From Pseudoalteromonas sp. T1lg75 (GTDB lineage Bacteria; Pseudomonadota; Gammaproteobacteria; Enterobacterales; Alteromonadaceae), in NCBI RefSeq assembly GCF_002964705.1, contig NZ_PQCD01000055.1, forward strand, positions 1 through 64,000: a stretch of DNA of 64,000 nucleotides, read 5' to 3'. Below, piece after piece: positions 26,566 through 34,260 of this stretch. The stretch's first letter is position 1; every line of letters begins with the position of its first letter. The notes below the pieces were generated by a model. It ran no database searches and was not told the origin of the DNA. It was given only the letters and a program-made list of their open reading frames with translations. The position numbers were made by a program, and so were the translations under genes.

Positions 26566-27846
26566 ATGATAATAGCGAAACGCGTGCTCAACACGCTGAC
26601 GGAGCTATGGCCGGTGCTTGAGACCCTGATGAAACGTTTCAAAATGGGTGACTTTAGCATCAAGGAAGTGCAAAGCATCATAAAACAGCACTTTCCCCAT
26701 TATTCCGGCGCCCAAATTTACAAAGAAACGAACCGCCTGCTCAGCCAAGACATTCTTGTTCCCTTAGCAAAATCATCGCAATTGGAGATCAACCGTGCGG
26801 TCAGCGATTTTGCCGCCTATTTATTGCAAGATGAAAGCCTTGGCGTGGCCGCTGAAATTCATGTCTTGGTGGAAGACTTGGAGCGCTTGAGCACCAAACT
26901 CTCCAAGGCCGTGAGCGACGATGATTACGCGGATATCAGCCGCTACACCCGTATTATGGATGAACGGGTACGTAAAATCGTCAAACTCTATAAGCACAAT
27001 GAAAACGCCATTTATAACCTGGTCGAGCAGGCCAAGGCCAACGGCTCGAGCATGTCCCTGAGTAAACGTTATAAGGCGGTGATCGAGGCCTTTGACGAAT
27101 ACATAGAGCCCATGCTGGAAATGCTCGATATCAGCGGTGCCTTTCAAATTTGCTTCGACGCCATTGAGTTAGGCCTCACCGAACACCTGTTACACCTTAA
27201 ACAAAGTGGCCGCGACACCAACACCATTCGCATGTTGGAGCAACTGCGCACCCGTATTCTGGATATGCACCACATAGGCCGCGAAAGCCTACGCCAAAGT
27301 GCCGACATACTGATGCCACTGCGTGAAGAGTTAAGACAAAACACCCTAGTCACCCGCCAGGCCGCTAAGGTGCTGGGGCTTATTCGTAAACGCGGTTTGG
27401 ATAATGTGATGAGCGCTCATCAGCCGTTTTTTGCCAGCGAGCCCATGCATCACCAACTCGGCAGCAATGCACAACTGGTGGCCTATATGGCCGGCTTAAG
27501 CGAGTTTGAGGAGCATGACTTTGAAATGCCCGACGCCAGTGCCGCCGAGCCCTATCGCGCCCCAAATATTCCCAGCTTCAGAGATGTTCGCGCCCTGTTT
27601 AAACCCGCCAAGGGCAACAGCAAAGCCCGTAGGCAGCAGCTTATCGATGTGCTCGATACCCATTATCCTGAGCTGGAGTCCGACGAGCTGTTATACCTGT
27701 ATCAAAAACTGATTAACGACCCATCGCTGACCCTGAGTCAAAGCGAACAGCTTGAAACTAAAACCATCGCCGGCAAGCGCTTTGCCTTGTATCCCTTTAT
27801 CGATGCCAGTGATGCGACAACAACAAAGAGTAGCGAAGAATTATGA
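26566..27846 (+). CDS. mksF: Mks condensin kleisin subunit (MukF-like)
   Basis: A 426-residue soluble, mostly helical protein. The N-terminal part (about 20-75, FSIKEVQSIIKQHFPHYSGAQ) looks like a winged helix, the middle is helical, and the C-terminal part (about 350-415) is a second small domain, as expected for a kleisin that bridges the heads of an SMC-like dimer. I assign it by its size, its position as first gene, and its two overlapping partners. Its stop overlaps the mksE start as ATGA. It corresponds to MksF or JetA. No strong ribosome site precedes the ATG. Confidence 0.75.
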   Translation: MIIAKRVLNTLTELWPVLETLMKRFKMGDFSIKEVQSIIKQHFPHYSGAQIYKETNRLLSQDILVPLAKSSQLEINRAVSDFAAYLLQDESLGVAAEIHVLVEDLERLSTKLSKAVSDDDYADISRYTRIMDERVRKIVKLYKHNENAIYNLVEQAKANGSSMSLSKRYKAVIEAFDEYIEPMLEMLDISGAFQICFDAIELGLTEHLLHLKQSGRDTNTIRMLEQLRTRILDMHHIGRESLRQSADILMPLREELRQNTLVTRQAAKVLGLIRKRGLDNVMSAHQPFFASEPMHHQLGSNAQLVAYMAGLSEFEEHDFEMPDASAAEPYRAPNIPSFRDVRALFKPAKGNSKARRQQLIDVLDTHYPELESDELLYLYQKLINDPSLTLSQSEQLETKTIAGKRFALYPFIDASDATTTKSSEEL

Positions 27847-28397
27847 CCACCATAGACTTAACCCAGCTTACGCAGCTGCACTACATCAATAAGAAACTGG
27901 TCAGCGGCTATCATATCAGCGAGCAGGACAACCTTGCCTGGCAGGAGCTCGACCAGCAACAAGCGCAATACGCCGCCCTCTTTAGTGCCCTAGGTCACAC
28001 CCTGGTGCACGATGCCCGTGGTTTTTTCCATTTTGCCACCGATGAAGGCACCGCCAACATGGGAAAAATCTCCCGAGCCATTGCGCTGTTTATCTATACC
28101 CTGATTGAGCACTACGCCAACCAGGGGCAGGATCCTATGCGCGCGCTGTTCGACAAAGACGTCGACCTAGAGCTGTGTCAGGAGTTGGTGTTGCACAACA
28201 AGGTACTCTATGACCAGTTGGAGATCTTCTCCGGCACCGACTTACGCAAGGATGTGCTAATGCGCATGGTACGCCTGGGGATGGCCAAGGCCAAAGACAA
28301 GGAAAGCGTGTTTCGTTTACTCGCCCCCATTCACCGCTATCTCGATGCCCTGTTAGAAGTAAATGAAGACGCGCTTGAAAGCGCCGAGGAGCTATAA
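27843..28397 (+). CDS. mksE: Mks condensin subunit E (MukE-like)
   Basis: A 184-residue protein filling the MukE position between kleisin and ATPase genes. MukE-type subunits are small winged-helix proteins that bind the kleisin and tune the ATPase. The N-terminal region (about 10-95) contains HTLVHDARGFFHFATDEG, typical of the MksE/DUF4194 group that keeps HDXXGYFXL-like sequence. It overlaps mksF by four bases and is followed directly by mksB with no gap, implying strict stoichiometric expression. Confidence 0.8.
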   Translation: MTTIDLTQLTQLHYINKKLVSGYHISEQDNLAWQELDQQQAQYAALFSALGHTLVHDARGFFHFATDEGTANMGKISRAIALFIYTLIEHYANQGQDPMRALFDKDVDLELCQELVLHNKVLYDQLEIFSGTDLRKDVLMRMVRLGMAKAKDKESVFRLLAPIHRYLDALLEVNEDALESAEEL

Positions 28398-31187
28398 ATG
28401 CAGCAATTACATGGTCTGAGTAAACTAGCCCTGTTAAATACCGCGGGCTATGCCAAATGCGTGATCCCGCTGGATAAAAGCAGCTCTATTTGCGCGCCAA
28501 ACAACACGGGTAAAAGCTCGGTAATAAACGCCCTGCAGTTTCCCCTTATCAATGACTTGCGCCTGACCGAATGGGATGGCCATGATTTAGAAGAAACCCG
28601 CAAATTCTATTTTAATTCCGACCAGTCCTATATCTTGCTTGAGGCCGACCTGCCCCATGGCAAGGTGGTCATAGGTGTGGCGGGCCTTGGCAAAATAGCC
28701 GGCTTTGCCCATCAGTTCTTTTGTTATAACGGCGCGCTGAACCTCGATGACTTTACCGACAACAAGCGCATCGTCAAATACACCCGCTTGTTCAATCATC
28801 TTAAGGACAAGGGCTTTAGCCCCATCGAACTCAAGGCGCAGGAACTCAATGCCCTATTGATAGGCGGCGCAACGCCGTTCGATGGCGACATCAACCTGCG
28901 CATGATCCCGCTCAATAATGTCAGCGACGCCGCCACCTATAAAGAAATCTTCCGTCGCATGCTCAACCTGCATAAACTTGGCGCCAGCGATGTAAAACGC
29001 TTTATGATGCGTGTGTTTGAGCGCCATATGTCCAACGCTCATGTCGATTTTTACGAGGTTTGGCAGCGGGCATTCGACAAGGTTAATCGCGCCCGTCGTG
29101 AGCTCAATGCCCTGGAAACCATGCAAGAGCCCATCGCCGCGCTGGAAAGTATGTTGGATCACCAAAGTGCCCTTAAAGGCAAGCTAGGTGCCTATGCGCC
29201 GAAAATCGACTTGGCCCTGGCCGAGTTCGATACCTTTTATGAGGATCAGCACGCCACCTTGGCCGAGCAGCTTGAAGAAATCTCTCAGGAGAAGGAAGAA
29301 TTCGAGCAAAAGCAGCGCCTCTACGTGCAACAATCACGGGATATTGAGCGCAAGCTCACCGAGCTGGCGGCCTGGTTTAACGATTTCGACGCCCTGCATA
29401 CTGAGTTTGAGCTGACCAACAGCGCCACCTTGCAAAGTGACCTAAAAGCGCTTAAACAAGAGTATGAAGCCCTGTCCCACTCGCTTAAAAGCGCCGAGGG
29501 CCAGAGCCTGCATACCCTGGATTTTCGTATTAAAGAGACGCAAAAGCAGATCAAGAGCCTGAAACTTCAGCTGAAAAACCTGGAGTACAACCTCTTTACC
29601 CGCATGCGCGAGGACTTATCGCTCAAAGAAGTGGAAGAAATTTCGCGCATCCTCAATCCGGATCTGCTGTCTTTTGCCACCAGTAATGGCGGCGAGATCG
29701 ATATTGACGATGAGGATGCCTTCGGCGCATTTTTATCCGAGCTAAGCCAGGCCGTGCGCGGCGGTGAGCTGGTGGTACCGGGCGCGACCATCTCCCTAAA
29801 GAAGCTGCCGGTAGTACAGATGCAAAGCGGCGCCGATAAGGCGCAACTAAGCGAGCAGCTGGCATCCCTTGAGCGCTCACTGAATGACCTTAAGTCCCAA
29901 CGTGACGTTGCCGCCGATGTCGCCGGTAAACAGGCCGAGCGCGATGCTCTGTATGAGCAACTAATGGCCCAGGAAGCGGCGCTCAAACGCTTTGAGCAAT
30001 ACCAGGTCATGCAACGCTCTGCCGAGGCCCAACAGGCCCTGCAAGAAAGCCTTAATGGTGAGCAGGAAGAAGTGGATGCCCATCTCAGTGAAGTGCAACA
30101 AAACGCCGCCGGCATTGCCGATCGCCGCGCCATTATTAACTCCAAAAAAGAGGCGTTGGAGCGTCAAAAAGCCCGCTTGCAACAGGTTAAGAGCGAGCGC
30201 TTGGATCACACCCTGGACTTTATCAGCGGTAAGGTGACCCCCTACCTTATCGATATCACCTTTGATCTCGATGCCCTGGCCGACACCATTCACGGCTTTA
30301 ACAAGGATTGTCAGGAGCTGCGCAACTTCGATATCAATGTGCGCAACACCTATTTGCATATCTACAACGCCGGGATCACCAAATTTGATAACGAAAGCGA
30401 CGAGCTGAGCAAATACCAAAAGCTGATCAGCGCCTATCACAACCTGGATAATGAGCGCGAGGCGGTCAATCGTCAGGCTCGGGTGGCATTGACCGATGTG
30501 GCCGCCACCATCAAGGGGCTGCGCCAGGATCTGAACCGCTTAACATCGGAAATGCGCCTGTTTAATCAGGGCATTAGCGAGCACCAGATCTCAAACCTCA
30601 AAGGCTTTAAGATTGAGGTGGTGCCAAGAAAAATGCTGGTCCAAAGCATAGATACTATCCTTGCTACCTCAGATCTCTATGAGCAAGGGGATAGCCTGGA
30701 TTTATTGGCGGAGCAGCATGTACACGAAAGTGAGGTGAATGAGGCCAAAGATCAATTGATTAAGCTGGCTTCCGACAAGGCGGGACTGACGCTAAGCGAT
30801 CTCTTCGATATCCGCTTTGAGGTGGTTAACCGCGCTGGCGACACCGAGTATTTCGACAAAATCGACTCGGCCGGTTCAAACGGTACCCGTATTACCATCA
30901 AGTTGTTGTGCGGCATGTTGTTTATTCGCCATCTGCTGTCGGATAAAGAGAAAAGCCAGTACCGCGTGCCCCTGTATATTGATGAGGCCGCCGATATCGA
31001 CCCGCAAAACCAACAGGCCATTATCGAAACCGCGTTAAGCTTTGGTTTTGTGCCCATCTTTGCCTCGGTTAAACCGCAGATCAGCTGCGACTATATCGTG
31101 CCCATACGTACCCTGGGCGACGGCAAACAAAACTGGGTGGATGAAAAAGACTGGATCCGGGTGGAAAACGAAGAGCTGGTATCTTGA
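28398..31187 (+). CDS. mksB: Mks condensin ATPase (SMC/MukB-like)
   Basis: A 929-residue ABC-type ATPase. Walker A is APNNTGKSS at residues 33-41 (K39), the signature-like GSNGT lies at about 824, and Walker B is LYIDEAAD at 859-866. Two long charged helical arms (about 260-400 and 480-610) flank a central non-coiled part (about 410-470), the likely hinge. The arms are much shorter than in MukB (1486 residues), which is the mark of the MksB/JetC class. It forms a DNA-loop-extruding complex with MksF and MksE. No MksG/JetD nuclease gene follows; the next genes are unrelated. Confidence 0.88.
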   Translation: MQQLHGLSKLALLNTAGYAKCVIPLDKSSSICAPNNTGKSSVINALQFPLINDLRLTEWDGHDLEETRKFYFNSDQSYILLEADLPHGKVVIGVAGLGKIAGFAHQFFCYNGALNLDDFTDNKRIVKYTRLFNHLKDKGFSPIELKAQELNALLIGGATPFDGDINLRMIPLNNVSDAATYKEIFRRMLNLHKLGASDVKRFMMRVFERHMSNAHVDFYEVWQRAFDKVNRARRELNALETMQEPIAALESMLDHQSALKGKLGAYAPKIDLALAEFDTFYEDQHATLAEQLEEISQEKEEFEQKQRLYVQQSRDIERKLTELAAWFNDFDALHTEFELTNSATLQSDLKALKQEYEALSHSLKSAEGQSLHTLDFRIKETQKQIKSLKLQLKNLEYNLFTRMREDLSLKEVEEISRILNPDLLSFATSNGGEIDIDDEDAFGAFLSELSQAVRGGELVVPGATISLKKLPVVQMQSGADKAQLSEQLASLERSLNDLKSQRDVAADVAGKQAERDALYEQLMAQEAALKRFEQYQVMQRSAEAQQALQESLNGEQEEVDAHLSEVQQNAAGIADRRAIINSKKEALERQKARLQQVKSERLDHTLDFISGKVTPYLIDITFDLDALADTIHGFNKDCQELRNFDINVRNTYLHIYNAGITKFDNESDELSKYQKLISAYHNLDNEREAVNRQARVALTDVAATIKGLRQDLNRLTSEMRLFNQGISEHQISNLKGFKIEVVPRKMLVQSIDTILATSDLYEQGDSLDLLAEQHVHESEVNEAKDQLIKLASDKAGLTLSDLFDIRFEVVNRAGDTEYFDKIDSAGSNGTRITIKLLCGMLFIRHLLSDKEKSQYRVPLYIDEAADIDPQNQQAIIETALSFGFVPIFASVKPQISCDYIVPIRTLGDGKQNWVDEKDWIRVENEELVS

Positions 31188-31201
31188 TTTGACTAAATAA
31201 T

Positions 31202-31230
31202 AAAGGGGCGCCTGCCCCTTTGTTATTTTT
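31202..31230 (+). terminator. Terminator of the mks operon
   Basis: AAAGGGGC (31202-31209) pairs with GCCCCTTT (31214-31221) around the loop GCCT, followed by GTTATTTTT. On the other strand the stem is followed by ATTATTT, so it may also serve the converging DUF1428 gene. Confidence 0.85.
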
Positions 31231-31247
31231 AGCTCAATAGCATTCCA

Positions 31248-31601
31248 TTACTCATCAAGCAAGGTCTCAAAACCACCGTATATCATTCGCTTACCATCAA
31301 AGGGCATGGGGTTAAGCTGCTCCTGACAACTGGGGTCTTTCATAAACTCTTCCCATCCTTGATCACGCACTTCTTTTGAAGGCCAGCGGATCCAGGAAAA
31401 CACCACGGTTTCGTCATCTTTGCATTGCACCGCCATGGGGAAAGACGTGAGCTTGCCATCGGGCACATCATTCCCCCAGGTTTCCACCACGCGCTCGGCA
31501 CCAAACTTTTTCAACAACCCAGCGGCTATTTTCGCGTGTTGGCGATACTCTTCTCGTTTTTCCGTTGGCACAGCACAGACAAAGCCATCAACATAACTCA
31601 T
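31248..31601 (-). CDS. DUF1428 family protein (YbaA-like)
   Basis: A 117-residue protein with the family's opening MSYVDGFVCAVPTEKREEY, the central WGNDVPDGK and the C-terminal PFDGKRMIYGGFE. The family has a dimeric alpha-beta barrel (ferredoxin-like) fold and no established reaction. A longer frame exists up to 31706, but the ATG at 31601 has AAGGAG seven bases upstream and gives the normal family length. Confidence 0.88.
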   Translation of the reverse strand: MSYVDGFVCAVPTEKREEYRQHAKIAAGLLKKFGAERVVETWGNDVPDGKLTSFPMAVQCKDDETVVFSWIRWPSKEVRDQGWEEFMKDPSCQEQLNPMPFDGKRMIYGGFETLLDE

Positions 31602-31866
31602 CTTTATTCTCCTTGGTGCAGCTCGCACCTTTACATTTTTATTAGGATTAACCTTTAGTGGACAAAGCCGACTGTTTCTAACGGCTTTTTCAAGCGACAT
31701 CTCCAAGCGGACGCATAAATTTTTCCCTTCATAGTATGTATGATGCTCGGCAAAACGCCGGAAAAGTTTCCTCCCCGACCGTAAAACTGATAATTCTCTA
31801 CAACAAATTCAACCCCTTGCATATACTCACTCTACGATTGTGCACTAAGCCACGAAGGAGAATTAA

Positions 31867-32250
31867 ATGATTGCCTACACCATGATAGGAGTGAGCGATT
31901 TACCCTGGGCAATAGATTTCTACAAGCCATTATTTGCGCAAATGGGCATGGAAATATGTTGGCAAGACGATACCTGCGCCTCTTTTGGCATTGTCGATGA
32001 TGAGTCGGTGCCACGCTTTTTTATCGGCTACCCATTCGATGGTGGTGCCGCCAGCGTCGGCAACGGCACCATGACGGCATTTAGGCTGCAATCACCGGAG
32101 CAGGTTGTGGCCCTGTACAAAATGGCCTTGGAAAATGGCGGCAGAGATGTCGGTGAGCCGGGTTATCGACCCCAATATGGCGAGGGCTTTTATGCCGCCT
32201 ATGTGCGCGATGGCGATGGTAATAAACTCGCTTTTGTTGTCTATCCTTAG
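31867..32250 (+). CDS. VOC family protein (glyoxalase/bleomycin-resistance fold)
   Basis: A 127-residue single-domain protein. The start MIAYTMIGVSDLPWAIDFYKPLF and the end FYAAYVRDGDGNKLAFVVYP are the paired beta-alpha-beta-beta-beta modules of the vicinal-oxygen-chelate fold. Members range from glyoxalase I to antibiotic-binding proteins; the substrate cannot be told here. AAGGAG lies six bases before the ATG. Confidence 0.85.
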   Translation: MIAYTMIGVSDLPWAIDFYKPLFAQMGMEICWQDDTCASFGIVDDESVPRFFIGYPFDGGAASVGNGTMTAFRLQSPEQVVALYKMALENGGRDVGEPGYRPQYGEGFYAAYVRDGDGNKLAFVVYP

Positions 32251-32290
32251 TCTTAAGCAACTTAACTAAGCGATCGGGGCATTCCCTTCA

Positions 32291-32647
32291 GTGCTACAGC
32301 CACTTTTTTTACTCACCTTTTTTGTTGGCACCTTTATTGGCTTTCGTTTTGTCCTGGCTTATCTACGGGTGAAAGACGAAGTCAATAAAAGGGCCATTGC
32401 ACTGACGGTCAGTTTTTTAGCCATTCAACTCGCCTGCGGCTGGGTGAGCAACCTGCTAAATTTTGTCGAGCCCACAACCCTTATCGCTTCGGTGATCCTC
32501 TTTGCCTTTGTATTAAGAAAAGTGCTGATCCTAAAGCTATGGCAAGTTATCGCCATCCCCATTGTGGTATCTATGATCTCCACCCTATTTATGGCAATTA
32601 CCTTTATGCTGGCCATTCGCTTGTTTGGGCCCATCGGCGTCAATTAG
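32291..32647 (+). CDS. Small integral membrane protein, unknown
   Basis: A 118-residue protein with three or four hydrophobic helices (about 3-23, 38-58, 63-80 and 88-112) and a short charged linker YLRVKDEVNKR. I do not recognise a family. The start is a GTG at 32291 without a good ribosome site, so the exact N terminus is uncertain. It lies 40 bases after the VOC gene on the same strand and may share its transcript. Confidence 0.55.
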   Translation: MLQPLFLLTFFVGTFIGFRFVLAYLRVKDEVNKRAIALTVSFLAIQLACGWVSNLLNFVEPTTLIASVILFAFVLRKVLILKLWQVIAIPIVVSMISTLFMAITFMLAIRLFGPIGVN

Positions 32648-32685
32648 CACCCAACACCTAAGAAAATATGATCCAGATCCGCTTT

Positions 32686-32710
32686 GCGTAAAATTTACAC
32701 ACATTTACGC
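32686..32710. promoter_or_regulatory. Inverted repeat upstream of cytochrome b561
   Basis: GCGTAAA (32686-32692) and TTTACGC (32704-32710) form a dyad with an 11-base spacer, about 70 bases before the cybB start and just ahead of a TTGACA hexamer near 32729. It could be a regulator site; no regulator is adjacent. Confidence 0.3.
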
Positions 32711-32780
32711 TAAATGCTGTCGAAATTGACACAAATCTCACCCATACTGGATTTTAGTTCGCTCAACCTGAGAATTAAAT

Positions 32781-33314
32781 ATGGACAATAAACTCTCGAC
32801 TCCCACCATAGTGTTGCACTGGCTTACCGGCCTGTTGTTTATCGGTGTATTGGCATTTGGCCTGTATGTTGAGGAGCTGCCCAAGGGGGATGAAAAGCTA
32901 GAGATGCTGGCGCTGCATAAATCCTTTGGCATTACCGTCCTCTGTTTTGCCTTTGCGCGCTTGCTCTGGCGCCTTAAAGAGGGTGAAATTACCCATGTTG
33001 CCGAGCTTAGCAAGGTGCAGGAGTTGACCGCTAAGAGCGTGCATATGGTGCTGCTGATAGGCACCTTGTTAATGCCCATCTCCGGATTAATGATGAGTAT
33101 TGGCGGCGGCCATGGTGCGGCCTTATTTGGTTTTGAGCTCTATCCCAAGAGTGAAAAAATCGAATGGATGGGTAGCCTTGGGCACGATATTCATGGCCCG
33201 GCGGCCTGGCTGTTGCTTGTGACCCTGTTGGTGCATATCGCCGCGGCCATCAAACACCATTTTATCGATAAAGATAAAACCTTAAGTCGTATGCTGGGGC
33301 GTGGCAGCGACTAA
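32781..33314 (+). CDS. cybB: Cytochrome b561
   Basis: A 177-residue inner membrane di-heme cytochrome b that passes electrons between quinol and soluble partners, and in E. coli can oxidise superoxide. Four helices are visible, with candidate heme ligands in VLHWLTG (about H13), ALHKSFG (about H47), VHMVLL (about H88) and LLVHIAAAIKHHF (about H153). The length matches the E. coli protein (176). A strong terminator follows. Confidence 0.9.
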   Translation: MDNKLSTPTIVLHWLTGLLFIGVLAFGLYVEELPKGDEKLEMLALHKSFGITVLCFAFARLLWRLKEGEITHVAELSKVQELTAKSVHMVLLIGTLLMPISGLMMSIGGGHGAALFGFELYPKSEKIEWMGSLGHDIHGPAAWLLLVTLLVHIAAAIKHHFIDKDKTLSRMLGRGSD

Positions 33315-33328
33315 TTCAAAAATAAGAT

Positions 33329-33352
33329 GGGGAGCCTAGACTCCCCTTTTTT
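33329..33352 (+). terminator. Terminator of cybB
   Basis: GGGGAG (33329-33334) and CTCCCC (33341-33346) form a stem around CCTAGA, followed by six T. The secF gene ends nine bases further on from the opposite strand. Confidence 0.88.
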
Positions 33353-33360
33353 ATACCCGC

Positions 33361-34260
33361 TTAGGGCTCAGCCAATTGCCTTTTGACCTCTTCACTGTCC
33401 TTGTGCAGATAATTATCACTGCTTAACCCCAGGCTTTGGGGCAAGGTGGCACTGATAAATACCGACGACCAGGTGCCCACCAGGACACCAATAAACAAGG
33501 TGATGGCAAAGCCACGCAGCGGCGCCCCCGCCATCATCCAAATACTGATAATGGTGGTTAAGGTAGTCAAGGAGGTGATCAGGGTGCGGCTCATGGAGGC
33601 AAAAATGGCCTCATTCACGCTTCTGGATACGTTTTGCTCGGGTTTAGCGCGCACTATTTCGCGCACCTTATCGCCTATGACTATGGAGTCATTGAGTGAA
33701 TAACCTATGATCGCCAAAATAGCCGCCAGCACGGTTAAGGTAAATTCCACCTCAAACAAGGCTAACAGCGCCAGGGTGATAATCACATCATGGGCCAGCG
33801 CCAGGGTTGCCGCCACGCTTAAGCGCCATTCAAAACGACCAAGGAGGTAGAGCATCACCGCCAGGGTAGCAAATAACAAGGCCATCATTCCCTGCTCTAT
33901 CAGTTCATCGCCGGCGGCGGCACCCAAGAAGCTGTTATCAAGCACGGTTGCACCGCTGTGCACCGACCAGCTCGCCAGCCAATCGCCGCTGGCGCGTCCC
34001 GCCTCGGGCGTTTGAAATACCGACCATTGCCCCAGGCCCCGCTCGGTTAAGCGAAATGGTCCATCAATATAGCTGCCGAGCACTTGGTTTAACTGCTCTT
34101 GGGCGACGTACTGAGGCAGAGCAAATTCACTGACATAACCGCCGGTAAAATCCTGCCCCAAGGGTACGCCCTTAAGAGTGATGATCAACAGGCTCAATAC
34201 CATAAGCACAACACTCAACCACAGGCCAAATTTGCGCACGGATTTAAAATTACTCGCCAT
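33361..34260 (-). CDS. secF: Protein-export membrane protein SecF (isolated copy)
   Basis: A 299-residue RND-superfamily membrane protein that with SecD uses the proton gradient to pull exported proteins through SecYEG. After a first helix (about 12-32) comes GVPLGQDFTGG, a short periplasmic domain, and five C-terminal helices with the functional Asp motif GYSLNDSIVIGDKVRE. A frame extends to 34458 inside secD, but MASNFKSVRKFG at 34260 is the natural start and gives normal length (E. coli 323). It overlaps the end of secD by 11 bases. Confidence 0.9.
   Translation of the reverse strand: MASNFKSVRKFGLWLSVVLMVLSLLIITLKGVPLGQDFTGGYVSEFALPQYVAQEQLNQVLGSYIDGPFRLTERGLGQWSVFQTPEAGRASGDWLASWSVHSGATVLDNSFLGAAAGDELIEQGMMALLFATLAVMLYLLGRFEWRLSVAATLALAHDVIITLALLALFEVEFTLTVLAAILAIIGYSLNDSIVIGDKVREIVRAKPEQNVSRSVNEAIFASMSRTLITSLTTLTTIISIWMMAGAPLRGFAITLFIGVLVGTWSSVFISATLPQSLGLSSDNYLHKDSEEVKRQLAEP

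Noticed and set aside
29567..30145. 192-codon Ser/Arg-rich frame antisense to mksB
   Set aside because: Shadow of the coiled-coil coding region; its composition simply mirrors Glu/Leu/Gln codons on the other strand.
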